The position numbers and the translations under genes are program-made. The notes under the pieces were generated by a model. It searched no databases. It saw only the letters and a list, made by a program, of their open reading frames with translations, and was not told where the DNA came from. 64,000 bases of DNA, taken from positions 104,339-168,338 of the forward strand of contig JAJUJL010000005.1 of the NCBI GenBank assembly GCA_029265355.1, written 5' to 3'. Shown here one piece after another: positions 16,775 through 25,385 of the stretch; position 1 is the first letter of the stretch, and each line of letters starts with the position of its first letter. The stretch comes from Chloroflexota bacterium (GTDB lineage Bacteria > Chloroflexota > Anaerolineae > Anaerolineales > UBA4823).

Positions 16775-19155
16775 TCAGCCTCCCAGGTAACCCGAACGGT
16801 CGTAAAGGCCTCGAAATCCACAGGGATGATCCATGTACCAGCTTTCGTGTGTTCCGCTAAAACCGATTTACCAGCCAGCAATGCGCTGCGCAGCCTGCCA
16901 GGCAAATATAGCTCGATTTTACCGCGTGCTCTTCCTTGGCGCTGGAGTCGAATGCTCAGCGCCTTGTTTTCCACCACCCACTCTGTCACTTCTAATCCCT
17001 GGGAGATGTGCAGATCACTGCCCAGGTAGAGGGGACTTTCCGGCAAGCGCGGGCGCACTGCAAGCAGCCGCACACCGTGGGCAGGGATATTCCCCAGGTG
17101 GAAACACCCATTCCTGGACTGGAAGCTGGACTGAAGCCAATAATCGCGACCCCAGTAATCCTGCCCTGCTGGAAGGCCATATTCGGATAGCCTGATCTCG
17201 CCCGACTGCGGCTCGTCTGTCCAGTTGAATCGAGCCAGCAGGCGCCAGCTTCCAGGCGCGCCGTCCAAATCCAACCGCACACGGCCCGGCGTCTTGGCGT
17301 CGAGCCAATCCAGGATCACGGGGCGCCGCTCCATCGGTGGCAGCAATGAGGCTAAAAGTTGGAGCCTGTCTTCGTCCAGGGCGGCAATTTCATCGGAGAT
17401 AACCAGGCTGCCGCCAGTCAGGGCCAGCACACTGCAGGTCGACTGCAATTCCGCCATCGTGAGCCTGGTTTGAGCTCGCAGTTGCAGGCAGTCAGGGTCA
17501 TTGATCCACCAGCGCCTGTGCAAGGGCGCGCGCGTCAAGGCGTTGTGCAATGCGTTGCGCACAGATGGCAAGTCTGGCTCTGGAGCAAAGAAGCGCTCAA
17601 TATTCCAGACTGCGGGCAACCAGCGGCTGGAGGTATCAGCATTGATGCGCATGGCATCTACCAGGCCAATCGCCGGTCCCAAGGGGCAGCCGCAGCCCAA
17701 CAGGAAAGTTTCAGGGCCAGCCGCCTGGCGCAACACCTGCAGCCCGCGACGGAGCACCTGGGCGCGGGTCAGTCGTGTATCCAGGTAGCGGGCCGGGATG
17801 GCAGCCGCAAAGAGAAAATCCAGCTTGAGGTAGCCAAAACCCCATTCTTGCACCGCAGAGCGCAGCACCTCGGCAGCGTATGCCAGGGCTTCCGGGTGGG
17901 TCAGATCCAGCGCGGTGGTCAACGCATTCCAGAAAAAACCGGCATTGACCGGCTTGCCTCGGCGGGTGCGCAGCAGCCAATCAGGATGTTCAACCGCCAA
18001 TTTCGAGCGGGGGTGAACGATGAATGGCGCCAGCCACAGCCCTGGTCGGAAACCTGCACCACAGATTTCCTCCCCCAACCCAGCCACGCCTTGCTTGAAC
18101 GGTTCTGAAAAATCGAACCAATCTCCCGAACAGCGCTGAAAGCCATCATCGATTTGGAATACCTGCAACGGGATTTCTGCTTTTAGCTGAGACAAGGCGC
18201 GCAAGTTGCGGCGCAAATCGTTTGGCGTCACCGCGCCGCGGTAATCGCTGGAAGAAAATTGGTACCAGGAGCACCATCCAGTAGGAGAGTCCAGGTGAAA
18301 CGGTATCGCAACCCGGTTCTGACGTGCAGCAGCCAAAAGATATATACCCAAAGGATCAGAGTCATCGATTTCCAGAAACTGCAGGCACGCCCAATCTGTT
18401 TCCATGCAATCTCCAGGCGCAAGCACCGCCCGGTCGCCGTTGGCCCACAGGTTAAGCCTGGGCTGTTCGCCACTCAAATCCACTTCGAACGAGCCGAAGT
18501 GCTGTTGCTGCGAGAGAAAGCCCAGCAGCAGGCCAGCCCGGGAACGCAAGTCAGCCAGAACGCCAAACATATCGCTGGCGAAGCGCCCGCGCCGGCGCGG
18601 TGGCTTGGCGTCGTACAGGCGGGTGGGCTCACGCAGCACTCCGAGCCGGGTAGCCTTGGGGTGATCTTCTGGGTAGTAAGCGCCGCTGTAAGACCAGCTC
18701 TGCCAGCCGTTTGCGAAGAATGCCAGGCGATGGGATCGCTCGACCGACAGGTTGATTTGCCCGCTGCCCGGGAGAAGGTGGAGCATGTCAATTTGCTTTA
18801 TCTCCACCCGCTGCGCACCACGGTTTTCCACTGCTACCTTCCACAGCAGCAGCGGTTGGTCTGTCATCAGGGCAAAGGTGATCGTACACGCCAGACCCAT
18901 TTCATCTGGCGCCTCAATGATCTGCACCTGGCGAATTGCGCCAGAGTCAATTTCGATGAATTGCTCAGGGATCAGGCTGGCGTCTCCCCAACGCCAGGAA
19001 CGCCGATGCAGGCGCTCAGCCACATACACCTGTAATCCACCCTGGGCGCTTTGAAGCGCCCAGGGCTGGTTTGCCGACGCCGATGAAATATCAAAAGCGC
19101 CACTCTCAAGATGAGCCTGGAAATGCAAAAACCGGCTGTTAAGTTCTAACCCCAT
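16735..19155 (-). CDS. GH36 alpha-galactosidase
   Basis: An 806-residue glycoside hydrolase with an N-terminal beta-sandwich, a barrel starting near GWCSWYQF, and a C-terminal beta domain. The retaining catalytic pair is visible: nucleophile Asp446 in GYLKLDFLF and acid/base Asp507 in MRINADTS. It lacks a signal peptide and so is probably cytoplasmic, acting on imported galactosides such as raffinose or melibiose. Some GH36 members are instead N-acetylgalactosaminidases or transferases. It follows the STAS gene by 22 nt and its end overlaps the acyl-CoA synthetase by 40 nt. The upstream signalling genes have no obvious metabolic link to it. Confidence 0.9.
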   Translation of the reverse strand: MGLELNSRFLHFQAHLESGAFDISSASANQPWALQSAQGGLQVYVAERLHRRSWRWGDASLIPEQFIEIDSGAIRQVQIIEAPDEMGLACTITFALMTDQPLLLWKVAVENRGAQRVEIKQIDMLHLLPGSGQINLSVERSHRLAFFANGWQSWSYSGAYYPEDHPKATRLGVLREPTRLYDAKPPRRRGRFASDMFGVLADLRSRAGLLLGFLSQQQHFGSFEVDLSGEQPRLNLWANGDRAVLAPGDCMETDWACLQFLEIDDSDPLGIYLLAAARQNRVAIPFHLDSPTGWCSWYQFSSSDYRGAVTPNDLRRNLRALSQLKAEIPLQVFQIDDGFQRCSGDWFDFSEPFKQGVAGLGEEICGAGFRPGLWLAPFIVHPRSKLAVEHPDWLLRTRRGKPVNAGFFWNALTTALDLTHPEALAYAAEVLRSAVQEWGFGYLKLDFLFAAAIPARYLDTRLTRAQVLRRGLQVLRQAAGPETFLLGCGCPLGPAIGLVDAMRINADTSSRWLPAVWNIERFFAPEPDLPSVRNALHNALTRAPLHRRWWINDPDCLQLRAQTRLTMAELQSTCSVLALTGGSLVISDEIAALDEDRLQLLASLLPPMERRPVILDWLDAKTPGRVRLDLDGAPGSWRLLARFNWTDEPQSGEIRLSEYGLPAGQDYWGRDYWLQSSFQSRNGCFHLGNIPAHGVRLLAVRPRLPESPLYLGSDLHISQGLEVTEWVVENKALSIRLQRQGRARGKIELYLPGRLRSALLAGKSVLAEHTKAGTWIIPVDFEAFTTVRVTWEAEWQSPTTLESTPR

Positions 19156-19177
19156 GTGAGCAAAGCAGTCCTCACGG

Positions 19178-19531
19178 TCAGCTTGCGGGAGATTGCTGCA
19201 CGGTGTGCAAAGCCGCTTCCAGGCTTTTGTGAGGCGTCAACACCTGGTCTAACATGGTCAGGTGCAGTGCTGTGCGGATCTGAGGGTTGGCGTTGCAAAT
19301 TCCGATCTTGCCGCCAACACGCGCCAGCGCTTTCATGCCGGTAACCAATACACTCAAGCCAGAGGAGTCCATAAAATCGACATGCGCCAGGTCTATGACC
19401 ACATTTTTCACACCGCGGTTAATCTGGTCGAAGATGAGCTGGCGAGTGGAAGGCGCCGATTCGACATCCAACCGTCCAATCGGGCGTAAGATCACCAGTT
19501 CGAAAGAAACCCGTTCAATGGTTGTCCGCAT
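19178..19531 (-). CDS. STAS-domain anti-anti-sigma-type protein
   Basis: A 117-residue STAS protein of the SpoIIAA/RsbV type. The phosphorylatable serine lies in the canonical VDFMDSSGLSVLV segment. The ORF track starts at 19636, but the ATG at 19531 has CAGGAG 5 nt upstream and starts at the domain. It overlaps the PP2C/HATPase gene by 17 nt. In partner-switching systems the HATPase kinase phosphorylates this serine and the PP2C domain removes the phosphate; here both activities are encoded by the neighbouring protein. The final target (an anti-sigma factor or other output) is not in the window. Confidence 0.9.
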   Translation of the reverse strand: MRTTIERVSFELVILRPIGRLDVESAPSTRQLIFDQINRGVKNVVIDLAHVDFMDSSGLSVLVTGMKALARVGGKIGICNANPQIRTALHLTMLDQVLTPHKSLEAALHTVQQSPAS

Positions 19532-21215
19532 GCAAAGCTCCTGCTGGCACCCCCCTGGAGTATTTTTCCAGTCGCCAATGGTTGCGCCCCCCCGGCAAAC
19601 GTGTATATTCACACACATCCAGTAACTGGCGAGCAATAATCAAACCATAACCGCCTTCGGGCGGGTTCTCGGGCGAAAACACGTGCGGCGGCTTATCGAC
19701 GAACTCGAGCCCACTATCGATCAGGTCCAGGCAAACTCGGTCGGGCCATAAACTCAGGCGTCCCTGGATTCGTCCGTGCTGAGGGTTGTTCTTGTAGGCG
19801 TGCAACACGATATTGGTAGCAATCTCTGAGACTGCCAGCTCCCATTCTTCCAGAAAACGTATTTGTTCTCTTTTATCGGCAAATTCCAATTCTTCTGTAG
19901 ACCTGCGGGCGAACATCGCCAGAGAGCGAGCGCTGGATCGCTCTGCAGGATACACAAACGGAAGCACATGCAGAGGGGCATGGTCGACAGACTCAACCCG
20001 AGTGAGAAAAATGGCCACATCATCGCTCAACGGCAGAGCGCCGCGATGCAAATCCAGCGCGTCCAGTATCACTGCAATTTGTTGGGAAGCCGAGGCAGTG
20101 TGCGTGGCGGTGAGCAAATCCACCATTGCCTGCAAGCCAAACACGCGTCCATTTTCATTCTCGGCTTCGGTGATGCCATCGCTGTAAAGCAGCAAGACAT
20201 CCCCCAATTGAAGAGGTATCTCTTTTTGCAGGATTTTTAACTGCGGCGCTACACCCAACGGCAGTCCGGTGCTGGTCAGTGGAACGATATCCTGACTGTC
20301 AGCCTGCCATAACAGGGTTACTGTGTGCCCGGCGCTGGCGTAGCGCAACCGCAGGGGATCAGTTTGCAGCACCGCCAGGAATGCCGTGATAAATGTATGG
20401 GTACGATCCAATTCATCATAGATCAGGCGGTTGATACTTTGCAGTAAGTCAGCCGGCTCCTGGCGATGCTGGATTTCGCTCTTGAGTGTCGCATGAATCA
20501 ATGCCGAGAGCAGCGCTGCCGGAATGCCCTTGCCGGCAACATCGCCGATGATGATGGCCAATCCGTTGGGAAGATCAAAGATATCGTAGAAATCCCCTCC
20601 CACATGCGAAGCAGGCTTCAGGCGCACCGCAAAATCCAACCCGGGCACACGCGGCATTTGGGTTGGCAGGAAACTATCCTGAATTTGGCTGGTGACGACC
20701 AGCTCGTCATCCAACCTGCGGCTGTCGACCTCAGCCAATTGGGCTTCCTCCAGCCGAAAATAAATTGCGATCTGGTTCGCAACAATTTTCAACACCTGAA
20801 CGTCTTCATCCAGCAAATTTTCTGAGGGATAGTTTATGATCCCAAGTAAGCCCCTCTTGTGGATGAAATCAGGCAAAGGGACGAGCAATAAATTGTTGAG
20901 GCGGGGGAAATCTTCTAAGATAGAGGCATGCAGCTCTGATCCGGCCTTCAGCAGCGTAGCCCCAACCAATTGATCTGCAAGGGGCATTAAGTGCACCAGC
21001 CGGTGAGCGCTGCGTCCGCTCACGGTATACACATCAACCCGTCCATGATTCTCCACGATCAGGCCAATATCGGTAGCGGGGATAAGCTCCAGCAGCAATT
21101 GCGCCAGGCGATTGAACTTCTGAGGCACGGCAATCGGAGCATTGCAATAAGCGGCAATTTCAGCCAGGAAGTCCAATCTCCGGCGCAGATCCGCCAACTT
21201 CGCGTTGCGTCTCAC
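19515..21215 (-). CDS. GAF-PP2C phosphatase with C-terminal HATPase
   Basis: A protein of about 566 residues with three modules: a GAF sensor (about 30-190), a SpoIIE/RsbU-type PP2C phosphatase (about 195-400, with GGDFYDIF, IGDVAGKGIPAALL and LLLYSDGITEAEN), and an RsbW-like anti-sigma HATPase (about 420-550, with ELAVSEIATNIVLHAY and EGGYGLIIA). One polypeptide thus holds both the kinase and the phosphatase of a partner-switching module, with its STAS substrate next door. The start is GTG 21215, overlapping the EcfT stop (GTGA); a TTG at 21251 is the ORF-track alternative. The signal sensed by the GAF domain is unknown. Confidence 0.88.
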   Translation of the reverse strand: MRRNAKLADLRRRLDFLAEIAAYCNAPIAVPQKFNRLAQLLLELIPATDIGLIVENHGRVDVYTVSGRSAHRLVHLMPLADQLVGATLLKAGSELHASILEDFPRLNNLLLVPLPDFIHKRGLLGIINYPSENLLDEDVQVLKIVANQIAIYFRLEEAQLAEVDSRRLDDELVVTSQIQDSFLPTQMPRVPGLDFAVRLKPASHVGGDFYDIFDLPNGLAIIIGDVAGKGIPAALLSALIHATLKSEIQHRQEPADLLQSINRLIYDELDRTHTFITAFLAVLQTDPLRLRYASAGHTVTLLWQADSQDIVPLTSTGLPLGVAPQLKILQKEIPLQLGDVLLLYSDGITEAENENGRVFGLQAMVDLLTATHTASASQQIAVILDALDLHRGALPLSDDVAIFLTRVESVDHAPLHVLPFVYPAERSSARSLAMFARRSTEELEFADKREQIRFLEEWELAVSEIATNIVLHAYKNNPQHGRIQGRLSLWPDRVCLDLIDSGLEFVDKPPHVFSPENPPEGGYGLIIARQLLDVCEYTRLPGGRNHWRLEKYSRGVPAGALHADNH

Positions 21216-22099
21216 GTTCCTACCAGCCGATACCAAAACCCTGGCACCCAAAATTCACCATAACCAAGGATGCGTGCCGTCATCATAATTACCAGGATGA
21301 TCACCCCCAGTGCCATAAACCAATAATCGCGCTGCCGTAAGTGAAGCTCGCGCAGCCAGGTGCGCCGCCTGGCGCCAAAAGCCCTCAAATCCATGGCATC
21401 GATCACCTCTTCGCCATTGACGATCGCCTGCATGGTCACCGGCACCAACAAAGGCGCCAGGCGGCGCAGGCGCTGGATCAGCCCGCCGCGCACGCTTTCC
21501 AGTTCATAGCCGCGCGCCCTTTGCGCATCCATCGTGATCATGAAGTCCCTGCCCAGGGTGGGCACGAAGCGAAAAGCCAGGTCCATAGTAAACGACAATT
21601 TATCCGAGGCGCCCATCCGGCGGAAGGTCACCCCATAGATGCTGGGATCGATGGTATAGGGTATCGGGATCGCCAACGCGGCCATCGTAATCATGCGCAT
21701 CATCTGCACCAGGGCGAAGAACGAGCGCACGACGGTCACCGTTAAGTTGATGCGCCACGGCGTCAGGGGTATCGGGATCGAGAGCGCATACAGCACACTC
21801 GAATCATCCTGCAGCACAGAAAGCGGACCACCGCGCCCCCCGAGCAGCGCATTTAATCCGATAATGAATAAAATAAAAACCAGAATGAAAATCCACGCCC
21901 GGCGGACATCGCGCCATTCGATGCGCGCCATGAAATACAGCACCATGCTGATGGCAAACACAGGCAGCAGCAAGCGCGCATCCCATACATCCGTGGCAGT
22001 AATCGCCAGGATCACACAGGCCATGAATGTCAGCCGGGCGCGTGGATCGAGCGACTGAATAAACGTATCGCGTGGGCGATACTTCCAGGTAACGAGCAC
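21212..22099 (-). CDS. ECF transporter T component (EcfT/CbiQ)
   Basis: A 295-residue membrane coupling protein of an energy-coupling factor vitamin/metal importer. Five to six membrane helices are visible, and both conserved coupling motifs with Ala-Arg-Gly-type cores are present (MDAQRARGYEL and AMDLRAFGAR), which bind grooves in the two ATPase domains. It sits directly behind the S component and two genes behind the double ATPase, giving a complete dedicated (group I-like) ECF system. Its end overlaps the PP2C gene by 4 nt. Confidence 0.92.
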   Translation of the reverse strand: MLVTWKYRPRDTFIQSLDPRARLTFMACVILAITATDVWDARLLLPVFAISMVLYFMARIEWRDVRRAWIFILVFILFIIGLNALLGGRGGPLSVLQDDSSVLYALSIPIPLTPWRINLTVTVVRSFFALVQMMRMITMAALAIPIPYTIDPSIYGVTFRRMGASDKLSFTMDLAFRFVPTLGRDFMITMDAQRARGYELESVRGGLIQRLRRLAPLLVPVTMQAIVNGEEVIDAMDLRAFGARRRTWLRELHLRQRDYWFMALGVIILVIMMTARILGYGEFWVPGFWYRLVGT

Positions 22100-22648
22100 T
22101 CAACGACCTCGGCGCGCAGCCACCGCTGCATAGGCGACAAGCAAGATGGGCAGCAGGATAATGGTCACGACCGAGTTGCCAAGAAAGGCTGGTGTGAAGT
22201 ACCCGACAAGCGCGGTATTCAGGTCAATGCCGCCCACGAAGATCTCCGTGAGGGAGGCAAACAGCAAACCGACCGCGTTGCCGAGAATGCCATAACCCAC
22301 ACCGATGCCGATGTCGCGGCCGCTGCGATAGTTTTTGATCAGGTTGACTGCCAGGCCGGCCACCAAACCGATCAGGCCATTGCCCACGCTCCAGTTCCAA
22401 TACAGGCCCCAGCCAGTCAGAGCATCGCCCAGGGTGTTGCCCAACAAGCCCGTCAGCAGGCCAACCCAGGGGCCAAAGGCTGAGCCAAAGAAGACCATCA
22501 CAGCGATGGCCGGGCGGAATGAAATGTTTCCTGCCGCCGGAAGCGGTACAAAATTGCTCGCCCACGACAAAATGCCATACAGCGCTGCGCCAATGGCGCC
22601 ATAGACAACTTCTCGGGTGCCAAAACTCCACATCGACTTGCTTTTCAT
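22100..22648 (-). CDS. ECF transporter S component (substrate binder)
   Basis: A 182-residue integral membrane protein with six predicted helices, the size and pattern of ECF S components. The segment ISFRPAIAVMVFFGSAFGPW and WSVGNGLIGLVAG are typical. Substrate specificity is not readable: the linked SAM hydroxide adenosyltransferase and the lack of vitamin genes do not identify a known vitamin. A good AGGAG site precedes ATG 22648. It lies between the ATPase and T component genes. Confidence 0.87.
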   Translation of the reverse strand: MKSKSMWSFGTREVVYGAIGAALYGILSWASNFVPLPAAGNISFRPAIAVMVFFGSAFGPWVGLLTGLLGNTLGDALTGWGLYWNWSVGNGLIGLVAGLAVNLIKNYRSGRDIGIGVGYGILGNAVGLLFASLTEIFVGGIDLNTALVGYFTPAFLGNSVVTIILLPILLVAYAAVAARRGR

Positions 22649-22710
22649 AACTCCTCCTTCATGAAAATATAGTAGATTGATCGAGCAGGCCGCATCCCCG
22701 GCCTCATACT

Positions 22711-24402
22711 TTATAACCCTGCAGAAATCGAATGGTTGCTTTTCGAATAAGCATCTGAAAAGTAAGGCGCCAGCGCCTCTGCGGGCAGGAAGTGACCTGT
22801 TTTGGGCAGTAGTTCGAGATTCATGCGCAGTAATGAGGTTGGTCGCACCCGGCAGCTCTCCAATAGGGTGAAATCACGCAACACGCTCTCTGGTGAGCCA
22901 TCGGCAACCAGCCGCCCCTCCGAGATGAGCAAGATGCGGTTGGCATAGGTGACTGCCAGGTCCAGATCGTGGGTGATGAATAACGTGGCCTTGAAATTGG
23001 CGGTGAGCAATGAACGCCCTTCTCCATCCTGGGCGCGGCACAACATATCCATGAAACGCGTATAGTTCGCGTAATCCTGGCCCGCCGTAGGCTCATCCAG
23101 CACCATGATCTCCGAGCGCATCGCCAGCACCGCCGCGATCGTGGTGCGCTTCTGCTGTCCGAACGACAATCCCAAGGGGGGGTATCCTTCCATCCCCACC
23201 AGATTTACCACCGAGAGGCTCTCCGTCACATTGCGTTGGATATCTTGTTTATCGAATTTCAGGTTTTCTGGACCAAATGCGACCTCTTCGCGCACGGTGG
23301 GAGCAAACAACATGTGGGTGGGGCTTTGGAAAACGTACCCGATCGAGCGCGCAATTTGGGCTACCGATTGTTCGCGGCTGTCCACGCCCTTGATCAGCAC
23401 CTCGCCGCGGGTCGGTTTGAGCAAACCAATGGCGTGTTTGACCAGCGTCGATTTTCCCGCTCCATTAGGACCCAGCACAGCGATCAGATCGCCCTGGCGA
23501 ATATCCAGGTTGATGTTGTGCAGCACTTCGGGACCATCGCCATAGGCAAAAGAAACATTTTTGAAGGAGACTAACTTTTCAGCCTGCGGATTGGCCGGTT
23601 GCGGAAGAACGGTCATGAGCGACGGTTTCTTTTCCTGCATCACGCGCTGCACGACCCACGGGGCGGGCAATTTTACGGCATGATAATTAAGCTCTTTCGG
23701 AAAAGTATCCACCGCGCCCAGGTAGCACATCCGCCCATTTTCCATGTAGAGCAGGCGGTCCGGGCGCGCCTGGAGCGCATCTTCAACACGATGCTCGATC
23801 AAAATAATCGCCGTGCCCTCATCCGCCAGGCTGCGGAAGATCTGGATAGCCTCGTGGGCGGAAGCCGGGTCAAGGGATGCCAGCGGTTCATCCAGCAGCA
23901 GCACCGCAGGTCGCATCACCAGTACACCCGCCAGGGCGACCTTTTGTTTTTCACCGCCCGACAAGGTAAAGGTTTCACGTTCGCGCAGGTGGTTGAGATT
24001 CAAGCGATCGAAAACCTCATCCATGCGACGGTAAATCTCTTCGCGCGGCAGGCCCAAATTTTCGAGGCCAAACGCAATCTCTCCCACCACATAACTGGAG
24101 ACAATCTGTCGTTCTGGATCCTGCAGCAGCGTGCCAACCTGCTGAGCGACCTCCACCAGCGACATTTGGCTGACCTCTCGGCCCTTGACCAGCACCGAGC
24201 CTGAGCGGTCGCCGTGGTAACTGCGTGGGATCAAGCCGTTGATGCAACGCGCCAGGGTGGTCTTGCCGCAGCCACTGGCGCCTGCCACCAACAGCATCTC
24301 ACCAGGTTGCAAATCGAAACTGATTTGCTCAATGGCAATGTCTGGCCGGCTGTGATAGCGGAAGGAGAGATTTATGACCTGCAGTACGGGTTGGTCGCTC
24401 AC
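22711..24402 (-). CDS. ECF transporter double ATPase (A-A' fusion)
   Basis: A 563-residue protein with two tandem ABC domains. The first has Walker A GASGCGKTT, signature LSGGEKQKV and Walker B LLLDEPLASLDP. The second starts near residue 280 with GPNGAGKST, a variant signature LSFGQQKRTT and Walker B MVLDEPTAGQD. This is the YkoD-like fused form of EcfA/EcfA'. The second signature has Phe-Gly in place of Ser-Gly-Gly. It begins with GTG only 3 nt after the SAM hydrolase stop. It powers the S and T components encoded just downstream. Confidence 0.93.
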   Translation of the reverse strand: MSDQPVLQVINLSFRYHSRPDIAIEQISFDLQPGEMLLVAGASGCGKTTLARCINGLIPRSYHGDRSGSVLVKGREVSQMSLVEVAQQVGTLLQDPERQIVSSYVVGEIAFGLENLGLPREEIYRRMDEVFDRLNLNHLRERETFTLSGGEKQKVALAGVLVMRPAVLLLDEPLASLDPASAHEAIQIFRSLADEGTAIILIEHRVEDALQARPDRLLYMENGRMCYLGAVDTFPKELNYHAVKLPAPWVVQRVMQEKKPSLMTVLPQPANPQAEKLVSFKNVSFAYGDGPEVLHNINLDIRQGDLIAVLGPNGAGKSTLVKHAIGLLKPTRGEVLIKGVDSREQSVAQIARSIGYVFQSPTHMLFAPTVREEVAFGPENLKFDKQDIQRNVTESLSVVNLVGMEGYPPLGLSFGQQKRTTIAAVLAMRSEIMVLDEPTAGQDYANYTRFMDMLCRAQDGEGRSLLTANFKATLFITHDLDLAVTYANRILLISEGRLVADGSPESVLRDFTLLESCRVRPTSLLRMNLELLPKTGHFLPAEALAPYFSDAYSKSNHSISAGL

Positions 24403-24405
24403 AGG

Positions 24406-25194
24406 CTAACCCAGCACCACTTCCACAGTATCGCCCACCTGGGCGCTCAAGCGCCGTGCCGCATCACCATTGACCTCCGAAACGATCAGGTTGCCGGTGC
24501 TGCCATACAACGCCATCAGCTCACCTGGGGCCAGTTCGCCGAATGTGCGGAATAAACCGGGGACATCCGCTCCGCACAGCCGCACGATAATTGATTGGGG
24601 CGCGCCGAGCTGCTCTTTGCGGATATTGGTAGCAATGTTGCCAAAGTGATCGATGTGGATCACCTGGCCGCGCCAGCCGCTGGGCGTACGCTCGGGGCGA
24701 GCGACCTCCAGGCGCACCGGGTCATCAATGGGATCGCCAAGCGCGTCGATGGGCGTGCCAATGGCAATTTGTGCTGCCACCGGCGAAAAGATATCGCGTC
24801 CGTGGAAGACATGGCTGACTTCTGGCAGCCAGTATTGTGGGCGATTGAGATGCACAATCTTTACCGGGAGCTTTTGGCGCTCGGTCTCTTCCAGCAGGTA
24901 GGTGATCACACCGTTGTCCGGGCCAACAAAGAATTGATTGCCCAACTGCGCGGCAATTGGGCGGCGGTCTGTGCCAACCCCAGGATCAACCACAACCACA
25001 TGCACGGTGAAAGGAGGAAAATAGGGCGCCGAACGAGCCAGGATGAGAGCGGCTTCGGCAATGTTCTGCGGCGCGATGGTGTGACTCAGATCAGCGATTT
25101 TTACCTGCGGGGCGATCCGCCAAATAACACCTCGCATCACGCCAACATTTCCATCTTTAATACCGAAATCGGTCATTAGAGTGATGAAGCTCAC
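24406..25194 (-). CDS. SAM hydroxide adenosyltransferase (DUF62)
   Basis: A 262-residue DUF62 enzyme, which cleaves S-adenosylmethionine with hydroxide to give adenosine and methionine; it is related to fluorinase and chlorinase. Family motifs are clear: LMTDFG at the N-terminus, VDPGVGT, VGPDNGV, FHGRDIFSP and HIDHFGN. It lacks the halogenase-type extra loop. The GTG at 25194 is chosen over the ORF-track start because GGGAGG lies 5 nt upstream and the family begins at ITLMTDFG. DUF62 genes are recurrently next to ECF transporters, as here, but the reason is unresolved. It is the first gene after a good promoter and a foldable leader. Confidence 0.92.
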   Translation of the reverse strand: MSFITLMTDFGIKDGNVGVMRGVIWRIAPQVKIADLSHTIAPQNIAEAALILARSAPYFPPFTVHVVVVDPGVGTDRRPIAAQLGNQFFVGPDNGVITYLLEETERQKLPVKIVHLNRPQYWLPEVSHVFHGRDIFSPVAAQIAIGTPIDALGDPIDDPVRLEVARPERTPSGWRGQVIHIDHFGNIATNIRKEQLGAPQSIIVRLCGADVPGLFRTFGELAPGELMALYGSTGNLIVSEVNGDAARRLSAQVGDTVEVVLG

Positions 25195-25216
25195 AACACC
25201 CTCCCAATACCCAGAT

Positions 25217-25286
25217 GACCAGCCTGCCTGGCTAGAGATCAAACGCTGCTCTCTACTTTACGGCGAAAAATCGCACACTGCTGGTC
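25217..25286 (-). promoter_or_regulatory. Possible structured leader RNA (three-way junction)
   Basis: Read on the minus strand, GACCAGC (25286-25280) pairs with GCTGGTC (25223-25217), enclosing two hairpins: GCGA-TTTT-TCGC (25274-25263) and TAGAGA-N11-TCTCTA (25255-25233). The closing stem ends about 12 nt before the GGGAGG ribosome binding site of the SAM hydrolase. The layout resembles a small three-way-junction riboswitch, but it matches no class known to me. The predicted transcription start lies within the first arm, so the closing stem may be shortened. Confidence 0.42.
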
Positions 25287-25289
25287 AGA

Positions 25290-25318
25290 AATATAGCATG
25301 ACACCCTGTATGCGTCAA
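25290..25318 (-). promoter_or_regulatory. Promoter of the SAM hydrolase/ECF operon
   Basis: On the minus strand, TTGACG (25318-25313) and TATATT (25295-25290) are separated by exactly 17 nt. This is a strong sigma-70-type promoter that starts the long leftward unit. It is back to back with the ECF sigma factor gene, whose own promoter must lie in the same 190-nt gap. Confidence 0.78.
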
Positions 25319-25385
25319 TATGATAGAATGACAGGCGAGTGCATGCACACCAGGGTACGTAACCTTTTCACCGAGATTGCATCCA

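Noticed and set aside
17359-18108. Plus-strand ORF of 249 residues
   Set aside because: It is a shadow of the GH36 gene with no ribosome binding site and no natural protein features.
22649-22710. Separate promoter before the S component gene
   Set aside because: The 62-nt gap has AT-rich sequence but no convincing -35/-10 pair; the gene is more simply part of the long operon.
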